Assembly (NCBI GenBank): GCA_007570785.1
Contig: ML664175.1
Span: 10,021,441-10,085,440 of the forward strand
DNA from: Antilocapra americana
Taxonomy: Eukaryota > Chordata > Mammalia > Artiodactyla > Antilocapridae
Length of the DNA stretch: 64,000 bases
Direction of reading: 5' to 3'
The notes under the pieces were generated by a model. The model was not told the DNA's origin and did no database searches. It saw only the letters and a list, made by a program, of their open reading frames with translations. The translations under genes and the position numbers were made by a program. Of the stretch, positions 43,591 to 55,017 are shown one piece after another. Positions within the stretch are counted from its first letter, which is position 1. Each line of letters opens with the position of its first letter.

Positions 43591-44665
43591 AGAGGAGATA
43601 ATGAGAAAACTGATTTGATATTTAAAGTATTCAGATATCAAAGGTAGTGGGATTCTTGCTAAGCTGACTTAGAAGGACTCTTGCTAAAACTGGGCTAGAC
43701 AGGCCAAAGACCAGATATGAGCCAAAATCAAGACCTGGTAGAACAGAGGGCTCAGAGAACTTGACTACAGTATGGCCAAGGGGAAAATCTATCACATACC
43801 CTACCAGTACTACATACTTTTACATGCAGTGACCCAGATATGAAAAGGTAGGAAAGGAAAGGAAGGAATGAAGGAGAGGTTTGTAAAATTGCCTGTGAAC
43901 TTCAGACTATCCTGAGTGCTGCCACATATTTGGTTGAGGACATGGTGAGGGTAAAATTGATCTTCTAAAACAACCAAAGGTATTTTGGGTCAAGTCTTAA
44001 AAATAAGAAGGGGATCAATCTAATTAAATAATACGGTTGTGACTGTAAAGCAACAGCTGGTAATTCTTGTATAGCTCATGGAGGGACCAAACTCAACCCA
44101 TTTTGCCTGGCACTCTAAGTTTATGACTGAAAATCTCTCTCAGTTCCAGATAAACCAGGAGAGTTTACCCAATGCTGCTTAGTTTTGAAAGTCCCACACC
44201 CTGCAAAACCCTACAGTCCTGGAAAAACAGAGATGATTGGTCAATCTGTTTGTAAAAAGAACTCTGAAGGTATTTCCAAAGGAAACTTCTCAAATCATTT
44301 TGAGTCATGGCACATGACAAACTAGGTATCTGGCTTTCAATTAAGAGTTGTTTTTTTAAAAAGACTAATTTATTTAGTCCTGTATTATGTAAGAAAATAA
44401 ATATTCATCCTGACTTCTGTTTAGTTAGAAGTACATTTACTTAGATACTTTACTTCAACCATGAGGTCTAAACCCCTCTCTACTAATGTTTGACTGAAGA
44501 AAGTTTGTTTACAAAATTAAGATATTGTGCATGCTTTCTTTTTTATATTAATATACCTCTTTGTTTTGCAATAAAGTTCTTACTGGTAAAAATTTTTTTT
44601 AATTTGCTATTGATTCATCTGTAAGATATAATAAACATAGTTAATATATGTACAAGTAACCAAAG
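43591..44665. other. No gene recognised between two BovBs
   Basis: Probably old LTR-type debris continuing from 40840-41019. A phrase near 44555-44580 (ttgttttgcaataaagttct) resembles an LTR polyadenylation region. No open frame of note. Confidence 0.35.
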
Positions 44666-44671
44666 TGTGTA

Positions 44672-44673
<2 letters not shown>

Positions 44674-44718
<45 letters not shown>
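44674..44718. repeat. (TG)22 microsatellite
   Basis: An uninterrupted TG run of about 45 bp, preceded by gtgtgtatc. Long pure dinucleotide runs of this kind are usually polymorphic. Confidence 0.95.
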
Positions 44719-44722
<4 letters not shown>

Positions 44723-45297
44723 CAATGGGGAGGCAACCTTCTTTAACCTCACCTTCTATCAAACCTAACTCCTGGGAGTGCTGTTCCTTTCAGTTCAGTT
44801 AGGTTCAGTCGCTCAGTCGTGTCCGACTCTTTGTAACCTCATGGACTCCAGCATGCCAGGACTCCCTGTCCATCACCAACTCCCGGAGTTTACTCAAACT
44901 CATGTCCATTGAGTTGGTGATGCCATCCAACCATCTCATCCTCTGTCTTCTCCTCCTGTCTTCAACCTTCCCAGCAGCAGGGTCTTTTCAAATGAGTCAG
45001 TTCTTTGCATCAGGTGGCCAAAGTATTGGAGTTTCAGCTTCAGCATCGGTCCTTCCAATGAAAATTCAGGACTGATTTCCTTTTAGGATGGATTGGTTGG
45101 AACTCCTTGCAGTCCAAGGGACTCTCAAGAGTCTTCTCCAACACCACAGTTCAAAAGGATCAATTCTTCAGGGCTCAGCTTTCTTTATAGTCCAACTCTC
45201 CCATCCATACATGACTACTGGAAAAACCATAGCTTTCTCTAGACATACCTTTGTTGGCATAGGAATGTCTCTGCTTTTTATAAGCAGTCTAGGTTGG

Positions 45298-47354
45298 TCA
45301 TAGCTTTTCTTCCAAGGAGTAAATGTCTTTAAATTTCATGACAGCAGTCACCATCTGCAGTGATTTTGGACTCCAAAAAATAAAGTTTGTCACTGTTTCC
45401 ACTGTTTCCCCATCTGTTTGCCATGAAGTGATGGGACCAGATGCCATAATCTTAGTATTCTTAATGTTGAGTTTTAAACCAACATTTTCACTCTTCTCTT
45501 TCACTTTCATCAAGAGGTTCATTAGTTCTTCTTCACTTTCTGCCATAAGGGTGGCGTCATCTGCATATCTGAGGTTATCGATATTTCTCCCAGCAATCTT
45601 GATTCCAGTTTGTGCTTCATTCAGCCCAGCGTTTCTCATGATGTACTCTGCATATAAGTTAAATAAGCAGGGTGACAATATATAGCCCTGACATACTCCT
45701 TTTCCTATTTGGAACCAGTCTGTTGTTCCATGTACAGTCCTAACTGTTGCTTCCTGATCTGCAAACAAATTTCTCAAGAGGCAGGTCAGGTGGTCTGGTA
45801 TTCCCAATCCCTTTCAGAATTTTCCACAGTTTGTGGTGATCCACACAGTCAAAGGCTTTGGCATAGTCAATAAAGCAGAAATAGATGTTTTTCTGGAACT
45901 CTCTTGCCTTTTCGATGATCCAACAGATGTTGGCAATTTGACCTCTGGTTCCTCTGCCTTCTCTAAATCCATCTTGAACATCTGGAAGTTCATGGTTCAC
46001 ATATTGCTGAAGCCTGGCTTGGAGAATTTTTATCATTACTACCATGTGAGATGAACACCATAATGCGGTTGTTTGAGCATTCTTTGGCATTGCCTTTCTT
46101 TGGGGTTGGAATGAAACTGACCTTTTCCAGTTCTGTGGCTTCTGCTGAGTTTTCCAAATTTGCTGGCATAGATGAGTGCAGCACTTTCGCACCATCATCT
46201 TTTAGGATTTGAAAAAGCTCAACTGGAATTCCATCACCTCCACTTGCTTTGTTTGTAGTGATGCTTCCTAAGGCCCACTTGAGTTTGCATTCCAGGATGT
46301 CTGGCTCTAGATGAATGATCACACTATTGTGATTATCTGGGTTATGAAGATCTTTTTTGTATAGTACTTCTGTGTATCCTTGCCACCTCTTCTTAATATC
46401 TTCTGCTCTGTTAGGTCCATACCATTTCTGTCCTTCATTGTGCCCATGTAATGTTCCCTTGGTATCTCTAACTTTTTTGAAAAGATCTCTAGTCTTTCCC
46501 ATTCTGTTGTTTTCATCTATTTCTTTGCAATGATCATTGAGGAAGGCTTTCTTATCTCTCCTTTCTATTCTTTGGAACTCTGCAATCAAATGGGTTTATC
46601 GTTCCTTTTCTCCTTTGCTTTTTGCCTCTCTTCTTTTCACGGCTATCTGTAAGGCCTCCTCAGACAGTCATTTTGCTTTTCTGCATTTCTTTTTCTTGGG
46701 GATGTTCTTGATTCCTGTCTCCAGTAGATAGTCATGAACTTCTGTCCATAGTTCTTCAGGTACTCTGTCTATCAGATATAATCCCTTCAATTTACTTCTC
46801 ACTTTCACTGTATAATCATAAGGGATTTGATTTAGGTCATACCTGAATGGTCTAGTGGTTTTCCCTACTTTCTTCAATTTCAGTCTGAATTTGGCAATAA
46901 GGAGTTCACGATCTGAGCTACAGTCAGCTCCTGGTCTTGCTTTTGCTGACTCTATAGAGTTTCTCCATCTTTGGCTGCAAAGAATATAATTAATCTGATT
47001 TCAGTTGACCATCTGGTGATGTCCACGTATAGAGTCTTCTCTTGTGTTCTTGGAAGAGGGTGTTTGCTATGAACAGTGCATTCTCTTGGCATAACTCTAT
47101 TAGTCTTTGTTTGCTCTGCTTCATTCTGTACTTCAAGGCCAAATTTATCTGTTACTCCAGGTATTTCTTGACTTCCTACTTTTGCATTCCAGTCCCCTAT
47201 AATAAAAAGGACATCTTTTTTGGGTGTTAGTTCTAGAAGGTTGTAGGTCTTCATAGAACCATTCAACTTCAGCTTGTTCAGCATTAGTGGTCAGAGCATA
47301 GACCTGGATTACTGTGATATTGAATGGTTTGCCTTGGAAATGAACAGAGATCAT
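45298..47354 (-). pseudogene. BovB endonuclease-RT coding remnant
   Basis: Frames in transcription order: 47354-47145 (VIQVYALTTNAEQAE, endonuclease), 47284-46952 (GDWNAKVG, endonuclease Asn/Asp site, other phase), 46877-46668, 46589-45990 (199 codons: linker and RT fingers with ITTNKASGGDGIPVELFQ), 46198-45740 (DGFREGRGTRGQIANI and FIDYAKAFDCVD), 45807-45298 (KGVCQGYILSPCLFNLY, YADD). BovB normally encodes these as one long ORF. Here five or more phase changes break it. It is the most complete BovB ORF in the window. Confidence 0.85.
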
Positions 47355-47573
47355 TCTGTCATTTTTGAGATTGCATCCAAGTACTGCATTTCGGACTCTT
47401 TGGTTGATGATGATGGCTACTCCATTTCTTCTAAGGGACTCTTGCTCACAGTAGTAGATATAATTGTCATTTTAGTTAAAGTCACCCATTCCAGTCCATT
47501 TTAGTTTGCTGATTCCTAAAATGTCAATGCTTATTCTTGCCATCTCCTGTTTGACTACCTCCAATTTGCTTTG

Positions 47574-48460
47574 GAAGTGTCAGAGGAACCAGAGATCAAA
47601 TTGCGATCTGTTGGATCTTCAAAAAAGCAAGAGAGTTCCAGAAAAAAATCTGTTTCTGTTGACTTGGTAAAGTATGAATAACCTCAGACATGCAGAAGAA
47701 ACCACCCTTAGGGCAGAAAGTAAAGAACTAAAGAGCCTCTTGATGAAAGTGAAAGAGGAGAGTGAAAAAGTTAGCTTAAAACTCAACATTCAGAAAACTA
47801 AGATCACAGCATCTGGTCGCATCATTTCATGGCAGATAGATGGGGAAACAGTGGAAACATTGAGAGACTTTATTTTGGGGGGCTCCAAAATCACTGCAGA
47901 TGGAGACTGCAGCCATGGAATTTAAAGACACTTACTCCTCGGAAGAAAAGCTATGACCAACCTAGACAGCATATTAAAAAGCAGAGACATTACTTTGCCA
48001 ACAAAAGTCTGTTTAGTCAAGGCTATTGTTTTTCCAGAAGTCATGTAGGGATGTGAGAGTTGGAGTATAAAGAAAGCTGAGTGCTGAAGAATTGTTGCTT
48101 TTGAACTGTGGTGTTGGAGAAGACTCTTGAGCGACCCTTGGACTGCAAGGAGATCCAACCAATCCATCCTAAAGGAGATCAGTCTTGGGTGTTCACTGGA
48201 AGGACTCATGCTGAAGCTGAAACTCCAATATTTTAGCCACCTAATGTGAAGAACTGTCTCGTTTGAAAAGACCGTGATGCTGAGAAAGACTGAAGGCAGG
48301 AGAAGTGGACGACAGGATGAGATGGTTGGATGGCATCACCAACTCAATGGACATGAGTTTGAGTAAACTCTGGGAGTTGGTGATGGACAGGGAGGCCTGG
48401 CATGCTGCAGTCCACGGGACTGTAAAGAGTCGGACATGATTGAGTGAATTGAACTGAACT
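47574..48460 (+). mobile_element. BovB nested in the opposite-strand BovB
   Basis: A forward, 5'-truncated BovB with a further internal deletion near 47670, running from gtgtcagaggaaccagagat to gaattgaactgaact. The TSD aatttgctttg (47563-47573) and aatttgccttg (48461-48471) differ by one base. The host BovB reads on across the insertion. The frame at 47674-47925 is the RT C-terminal part, starting at a decayed catalytic box (RHAEETTL in place of RYADDTTL). Confidence 0.9.
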
Positions 48461-49157
48461 AATTTGCCTTGATTCACGGACCTGACATTCCATGTTCCTA
48501 TGTAATATTGCTCCTTACAGCACTGGACTTTGCCTCTATCACCAGTCACATTCACACGTTAGTGTTGTTTTTGCTTTGACTCTGTTTCTTCATTCTTTCT
48601 AGAATCATTTCTCCAGTGATCTCCAGTGGCAATCTGGGCACCTACTGACCTGGGGAGTTCATCTTTCAGTGTCCTATCCTTCTGCCTTTTCATACTGTTC
48701 ATGGGGTTTTCAAGGCAAGAATACTGAAGTGGTTTGCCATTCCCTTCTCCAGTGGGTCACATTTTGTCAGAACTCTCCACCATGACTCGTCCATCTTGGA
48801 TGGGCCTACATGGCATGGCTCATAGCTTCACTGAGTTAGAAAAGGCTGTGGTCCACGTGATCAGATTGGTTAGTTTCCTGTCATTATGCTTTTCAGTCTG
48901 TCTGCCCACTGATGGAGAAGGGTAAGAGGCTTATGGAAGCTTCCTGGTGAGAGAGACTGACTGAGAGAGAAACTGGGTCTTATTCTGATGGATGGGGCCA
49001 TGCTCCTTTAGAAAGTTTTTTTTTCTTTAGAACTAAAGATGGATGAAAAAAGATTAAACAGCAAAATCTTGTTCAGAAAGTTCTACTATTGATGCTATGG
49101 TTTGATTAATCAATGGCAGCTTATGGTGATATTAGTTTATTCTTTTAAAATCTATTT

Positions 49158-49362
49158 TAGGGGCTTCCCTGGTAGTCCAAATGCAGGAAATAGGGGTTTG
49201 ATCCTTGGTCTGAGAAGATTCCACATGCCACAGGGTAATAACTAAGCCCATGTGCCACAACTACTGAACCTGTGCTCTAGAGCCTACCAGCTGAAACTAC
49301 TGAGCCCACATGCCACAACTCCTGAAGCCTGCTCACCGTGGAAAACCACTGAAAAAAAAAGT
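49158..49362 (+). mobile_element. CHR-type SINE, 5' part
   Basis: ggcttccctggtagtccaaa, gggtttgatccttggtctga, attccacatgccacagggta, then 'acaactactgaacctgtgct' repeats, cut short at gtggaaaaccactg with an A tail. The B-box region is intact. It is shorter than the copy at 11450-11774. Confidence 0.75.
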
Positions 49363-49664
49363 TAGAAGCTTAAAACATGTAAGGTTGTTTTCTTGATTTT
49401 TTTATAGGGTGCCAGTAGTCCCAGGCTAACAATGGTGAACATTTTAACCACAACTCACTCTTTCTCCACTTCACACTCCACTAGATTGTATGACAATTTG
49501 GGAAACTGAAAAGCCTATGCTCAGGTGGCTTCTGAGTTCAGACAAAGTAGTTTCATGTGTCTGCTTCTCTAACTGGCATGTTTTCTAAGGAACAAAGTAC
49601 CAGAGCTGGCTGTGGCACTGCTAGGGATCCAGAATCTATCATAGGAGGGCTCGTCCTTTCTAAA

Positions 49665-50030
49665 AATTTTTAATTGAAGTATAGTTGATTTACAATATCA
49701 AGCAAGTTTCAAAGATACAGCACAGTGATTCAGTTATACATATATGTATACATACACATATATATGAAGATATATATACATATATATTCTTTATACATAT
49801 ATAAAAATATAAAATATTATTTTCCCTTATAGGTTTTTATATAAGATGGTGTATATACCTACTGTATAGACCCTATGCTATGCAGTAGTTCCTTGTTGGT
49901 TTTACCACTGAGCCACTGGGGAAGCTCTATTTTATTGTAGTGTGTATATATTGATCCCAGTCTCCAAATTCATCCCGCCCCCATCCCTCTCTCCCCTTAG
50001 GTAACCATGTTTGTTTTCTGTGTCTGTGAG
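49665..50030 (-). mobile_element. L1 3' UTR, reversed, with TA-rich expansion
   Basis: Left edge ttttaattgaagtatagttg and gatttacaatatcaagcaag, a TA/CA expansion at 49735-49800, then cctactgtatagaccctatg, and right part attgatcccagtctccaaat. The same 3' UTR type runs forward at 59795-60035. A 25-28 bp SINE-like fragment interrupts it near 49901. Confidence 0.7.
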
Positions 50031-50284
50031 TTGTGAGTGGGCTCTTCTTACTCAGTTGTCATGGTAAGTTGATGGGTTTCTAAGTTGAGAGCAGAGTCTA
50101 AGTAAGCTGGGCTTGTAGGAACTGGTGGAAACAGACTTCACCTCTACTTTTACTGACAAAGTAGAAACAACCAGAAGATAGCTGTGGCTGTTTCCCACTG
50201 GCACATTTACTAATTTTTGCCTTTTCTCGCCTTATGCTGGAAGAACTGTCCTGTAGTGTAGGTTCTCTTAGATGTCACGACTTA

Positions 50285-51000
50285 AGCCCTGGATCCTCTC
50301 TTACCTATTTGAAGGCTTTCCATCATCTGCTCTCTCCAGCATTTCCATATTTCCCCTTTATATTAGAACATTCCCACCAGCTTATAAATATATTATAAGA
50401 TCTCCTATCTTAAAAAGAAAAAAATCTATGCCCACCTCCAACCACCCGCTCCTGCTTCTCAAGTCCACTTGTACTACCATTTCTAAAATTACTTGTCAAT
50501 ATTCAAGGTGTCCACTTCCTCACTTCATAGTCTCTTTTCAGTCTTCTCCAATCATGTTTACTTTGCTGCAACCTAGAGAAGCCATTCTTCTCAGGATCTC
50601 CAATGAGCTCCATCTTTCCACATCCTCTAAACAATCCCCAGTCCTCCTCTCACTTGACCTCTCAGCAGCATTTGACTCAGTCAGCCACTTAGTTTTTTGG
50701 TCAGTGTTCCATCTTGGTCTTTTCCCTACATCCCTGACTGGCTTCTTCCTCTTACTCCCAAAATTTTAATTTGTTTAAATTAAACCACTTCTGCTCGTAA
50801 ATATATTCATTCACTTTGAAGGAAACCTTATCTAGTCATGTGGCTATATAAAAATCTCCCTGTCAATAGCTCCCAGATCTGCATATTCTTCAGCCCTGGC
50901 ACTTCCCCTGAGCTCCAAACCTAACACACATCCTGTTACCTATCAGACATTTCCATTAGATATCTAAGCAGTATTTCAAGTTGAACATTTTAAAGTAGAA
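50285..51000 (+). mobile_element. L2 LINE fragment with RT-like open frame
   Basis: A frame open for 165 codons (50272-50769) whose C-terminal part reads LLSLDLSAAFDSVSHLVF, the conserved L2/CR1-type RT palm block. It is followed by gctcccagatctgcatattc and ttccattagatatctaagca, the next L2 segments, out of frame. The catalytic YADD region (about 50850) is lost or decayed. L2 has been inactive throughout placental evolution, so a long open frame is probably chance. Confidence 0.7.
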
Positions 51001-51342
51001 CCTGATCTTATGTGTTAAAGTCTAAACCCCAAAGGCGATGGTATTGGCAGGTGTGGCCTGATAGGAGATACTTAGGTCTTGAGGACAGAATACTCATGAA
51101 TGGGTTTAGTGGCTTCATATGAAAGGTTTGAAGAGATCTGTAACTTCTTCGACTGCATGAGGATACACTGAGAAGGTGCCAGCTGACTATAAACCAGAAA
51201 GAGTTCCTCATCAGAAAGTGATTATGCCGGCACCATGATCTCAGACTTTCAGGGTCCAAAACTGTGAGCAATAAGTTTCTGTTTTGTATAAGATAGTCTG
51301 TGGTATTTTGTTAGAGCAGCCAGAATGGACTACAACAGTCCA
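51000..51342 (+). mobile_element. MaLR (MST/MLT-type) LTR
   Basis: gttaaagtctaaaccccaaa, ggcgatggtattggcaggtg, gactgcatgaggatacactg, cagggtccaaaactgtgagc, then tctgtggtattttgttagag and ggactacaacag. The text is a complete forward LTR order. It adjoins the L2 fragment directly. It is old and non-coding. Confidence 0.78.
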
Positions 51343-53632
51343 GTAGACAAGGATGCAAACTTAAACCATTTTATTCTTCTTTATAAAGAAGATATAAAGA
51401 TCTCTCTTCTTTACTTAGATATAATAAAAACCCAATTGTGTAGGCAGTGTCTGTGTCTGATTATCCATTGGTGATGGCTAGGACTGGATATCCTCAGAAA
51501 TCTCAGCCAGATGATTTCCAGGATTGGTGATGAGTCTTTCTTTGGGGGTTCTATGGCTTCCAGGATTGGGTGTGAAATGATAAACCCAAAGTGTTCGAAA
51601 AAGGTGACCCTGGTGCAAACTGAGTTTCTGAATCTACCTTAGCCACTCTAGCCTCTTTGACAAGTGATTCTTGTTTCCTAAAAGGATAAGCAATTGAATT
51701 TTTCCAAAAGCCATTCCCAAAGAAGGAAACCCAAGATATAGAGGCACAAGAGATGAATTTCAGTCTTCCTGGGGTCTAATGTTTACCATATATACGGTTG
51801 GAGATATTCATGTGAGCTGGGCTAGGTCAGGTAGGTTCGGGGAAGTTAGAAAAATTAGGCAAGAATTATTGGAAGGCAGCATCTGCCTCTGAGCACCAAA
51901 AAGCAAACAAACAAACAAAAAACCTCCTCTCCTTTGGAGAATGTTAGTTTTTATAACAGCCAAGGAGAAGAAATATGTAATGAACTTTGTAGTAAACCCC
52001 AGGAATTGCTAAATATATTTGCTGAGCCATGGAGTTCTAACTCTAAGACTATCAGCATTTGAAGCATAATGCAGGTATCTTAGCTTTACAGAATACAGTC
52101 CAAGAATCGCTCCATTTTTTCGGACATGTACGTTTCAGAGATGGCCTGCAGGTGGTGTTGTAGCCCACAGAGGACTGTACGGACTAGGGACTGATGGGAT
52201 GGATGCTAGACTTAGATAATGTATTAGGATTTTGTCCAAGTAGATCTGCCCTCCTTCATCCCAGATGTGATTCATTCAGCACAAAATAAATAGGGCACTG
52301 CACAGGCAAAATGACACTGCAATTTGCCAGACTGGCCCTCTCCCATTGATCTCAAAGCTGTTGGGCCAGTAGGCTGGAGTAGGTACAACCTCCTTCATGT
52401 CCAGGCAGGATAAGAGAAAAACTGCCTTCCAAATAAGCCCCAAATGACCTTCCCATGTGAGAGAGCTAGTGCCTTTAAAGAAAGGGCATCTATGAGTTAA
52501 GTTGCCAATTCTGTCATGATGCTGGCTCTGAGGCTCAACACAGAGGGTAGCATCCCCACCCCAACTTCTGTCACATATTCCACCTCTGCTAAAGCTTATG
52601 AATTAGGACTGCTGTTATAAACTGGCTGGGCAAGAAGCCAGACATATTTGTAGTGGGGTCACAAATTCATTCACTGTGTGTTTAGATGCACAAAGAAAAT
52701 GCAGTTTCTTTATTTCTCCATAACTTATCTGTTCATCCATAGAGAACCATTCAGTTAAACTTAGTTCAGTTAAATAGTTCAGACAATTCTTCTATGTTAA
52801 CTCTCTTTGTTTCTTTAGGGAAAATGTTAAGACTTTCTAATTTTCTCTCCATCTCTTTGTTCTCCATTATTTTGGGGTCTGTAAAAGTTTAGATGAACTG
52901 TGGCAGCAGGGGTGGTATTATTCAAATCTTAATTGGTGGACAGTGAGTGACTGGATTTTCTGTTCTCTGGACTGATGACCACTGAAGTATAGTTTTTCTG
53001 CTGTGACTTTTTAGATGAAGTACTATCTAGTTCTGAAATTTGTAGTTCTGGCCTTCTCAAATGTCCTATGCAGCTACATCTTTGTTTTAACTAGAGTCCT
53101 CTGAGGGATCTGTGTGCTGTCAAGACCTCTGTGCCTCATCAAAACACATGAGATTTGCTGGGTCACTTGTATACCCAGGTCATGCAGGCCCAGGAGGGAT
53201 GGCTTAAGCTCATCAATTAACTCACCACTCACTACACCTCCTCACCATCACTCCTTGCCAAGACTCTGGCCCTTAACCTTGCCTCTTCTTTGCCTCCCTT
53301 ATTCCTTCTATAGTCCCTTAGAACTGGAAGGGGCGGTCTTTAAGCAATTTATTTGTCCACACAATAAATTCCTTTATAGGTTACAGCAAAGAGCCTCATG
53401 GCCTAGCTTTCTTGGGTGGAAAAGATCTTCTCTATAATTATGGAAAAACATTGATTTCAGTTTCCCCATCTACTTCTTGATATGCCTTAAATCTTAATTT
53501 AGAAAATCCTTTCTATACAAAGACTAACTTTAATTCTTGATATAAAATCAATGCAAAATAAAATCAAAGCACCAGAGGTCAGAAATTACTTTGTTGTTCT
53601 AGATCTACACTGTCCTATATGGTTGCCTCTAG
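51343..53632. other. About 2.3 kb without recognised repeat or gene
   Basis: Mixed composition with scattered open frames (53114-53437) lacking domains. No SINE or LINE text is visible. It is either unique or anciently repetitive. Confidence 0.45.
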
Positions 53633-53641
53633 TCCCATATG

Positions 53642-55008
53642 ACTTGCTGTTGTTCAGTCACCCAGTAGTGTCCAACTCTTTGCAACCAATGGACTGCAGC
53701 ACACCAGGCCTTTCTGTCCCTCACTATCTCCTGAAGTTTGCCCAAGTGCATGTCCATTGCATTGATGATGTCATCCAGCCATCTCATCCTCTGACTCCCT
53801 CTTCTCCTTCTGCCCTCAATCTTTCCCAGCATCAGAGATTTTTCCAATGAGTTGGCTGTTTACATCTGATGATCAAAATACTGGAGTTTCAGCTTCAGCA
53901 TCAGTCCTTCCAATGATTTCCCTTAAGATTGGCTGGTTTGATCTCCTTGCTGTCCAAGGGACTCTCAGGAGTCTTCTTCAGGACCCCAGTTCAAAGGCAT
54001 CAATTCTCTGACATTGTTCTGCCTTCCTTACAGTCCACCTCTCACAATTGTATGTGACCACTGGGAAGACCATAGCCTTGACTATATGGACCTTTGTTGA
54101 CAGAGTAATGTCTGTTTTTCAACATACTGTCTAGGTGTGTCATAGCTTTCCTGCCAAGAAGCAATCCTCTTCTGATTTCATGGCTGCAGCCATCATCCAC
54201 AGTGATTTTAGAGCCCAAGAAAAGGAAATCTGTCATTACTTCCATCTTTTCCCCCTCTATTTGCCATGAAGTAATGAAGCCAGATGCCATGATCTTAGTT
54301 TGTTTAATATTTAGTTTTAAGCCAGCTCTTTCACTCTCCTCCTTCACCCTCATTAAGAGGCTCTTTGGCTTCTCTTTGCTTTCTGTCATTAGATTAGTAT
54401 CATCCACATATCTGAGGTTGTTAATGTTTCTCCCACCTATCTTGATTCTAGCTTGTAACCCATCCAGCCTGGAATTTCTCCTGATGTGCTCAATGTATAG
54501 GTTAAACAAACAGCCCTGTTGTACTCCTTTCTCAATCTTGAACCAATCAGTTGTTCCATACAGGGTTCTAACTGTTGTTTTTTTGACCTGCATACAGGCT
54601 TCTTAGGACACAGGTAAGGTGATCTGATATTCCCATCTCTTTAAGAGCTTTCCACAGTTTATTATTATCCACACTGTCAAAGGCTTTGGTGTAGCTGATG
54701 AAACAGAGATAGATGTTTTTCTGGAATTTCCTAGCTTTCTCTATGATCCAGTAAATGTTGACAATTTGATCTCTAGTTTCTCTTCCTTTTCTAAACCCAG
54801 CATGGACATCTGGAAGTTCTTGTTTCAGATAATGCTGAAGCCTAGCATGCAAGATTTTAAGCATGACCTTACTAGCATGGGAGATGAGTGCAACTGTCCA
54901 ACAGTTAGTGCATTCTGCAGTACTGCTCTTCTTGGGAACTGGCATGAGGATTGACCTTTTCCAGTCCTGTGGCCACTGCTGGGTCTTCCAGATTGGCTTT
55001 CTGGGTCT
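53642..55008 (-). mobile_element. BovB, 1.37 kb, 5'-truncated, exact TSD
   Basis: 3' end at left (acttgctgttgttcagtcac), TSD tcccatatg at 53633-53641 and 55009-55017. Frames: 54568-55014 (RT fingers with DVHAGFRKGRETRDQIVNI and FISYTKAFDSVD) and 54042-54593 (183 codons, palm and thumb, catalytic box YVDD at 54399-54410). They overlap out of phase near 54570-54590. The 3'-end sequence differs from the other copies (gttgttcagtcacccag), suggesting a different, probably older BovB subfamily. Confidence 0.9.
54042..54593 (-). pseudogene. BovB RT palm/thumb fragment, 183 codons
   Basis: The longest single BovB frame on the right side: KGVQQGCLFNLY (shortened by a small deletion before CLFNLY relative to other copies), NLRYVDDTNLM with YVDD instead of YADD, then a thumb region and HEIRRGLLLGRKAMTHLDSML. 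No endonuclease, no promoter, inactive. Confidence 0.82.
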
Positions 55009-55017
55009 TCCCATATG

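Larger units (their letters stand above)
44788..49005 (-). mobile_element. Near full-length BovB split by a second BovB
   Basis: The minus-strand element runs from its 3' end at 44788 (cagttcagttaggttcagtc) through RT and endonuclease to 47562, then resumes at 48472 and reaches 5'-region text ending near 49005. With the nested insert removed it is about 3.3 kb, the expected BovB size. Seen in it: endonuclease motif IIGDWNAKVG near 47174-47203, RT fingers 45990-46589, YADD at 45556-45567. Frameshifts near 45740-45810 and in the endonuclease separate the frames. tgctgttccttt (left) and atgctccttt (right) may be a decayed TSD. Confidence 0.88.
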
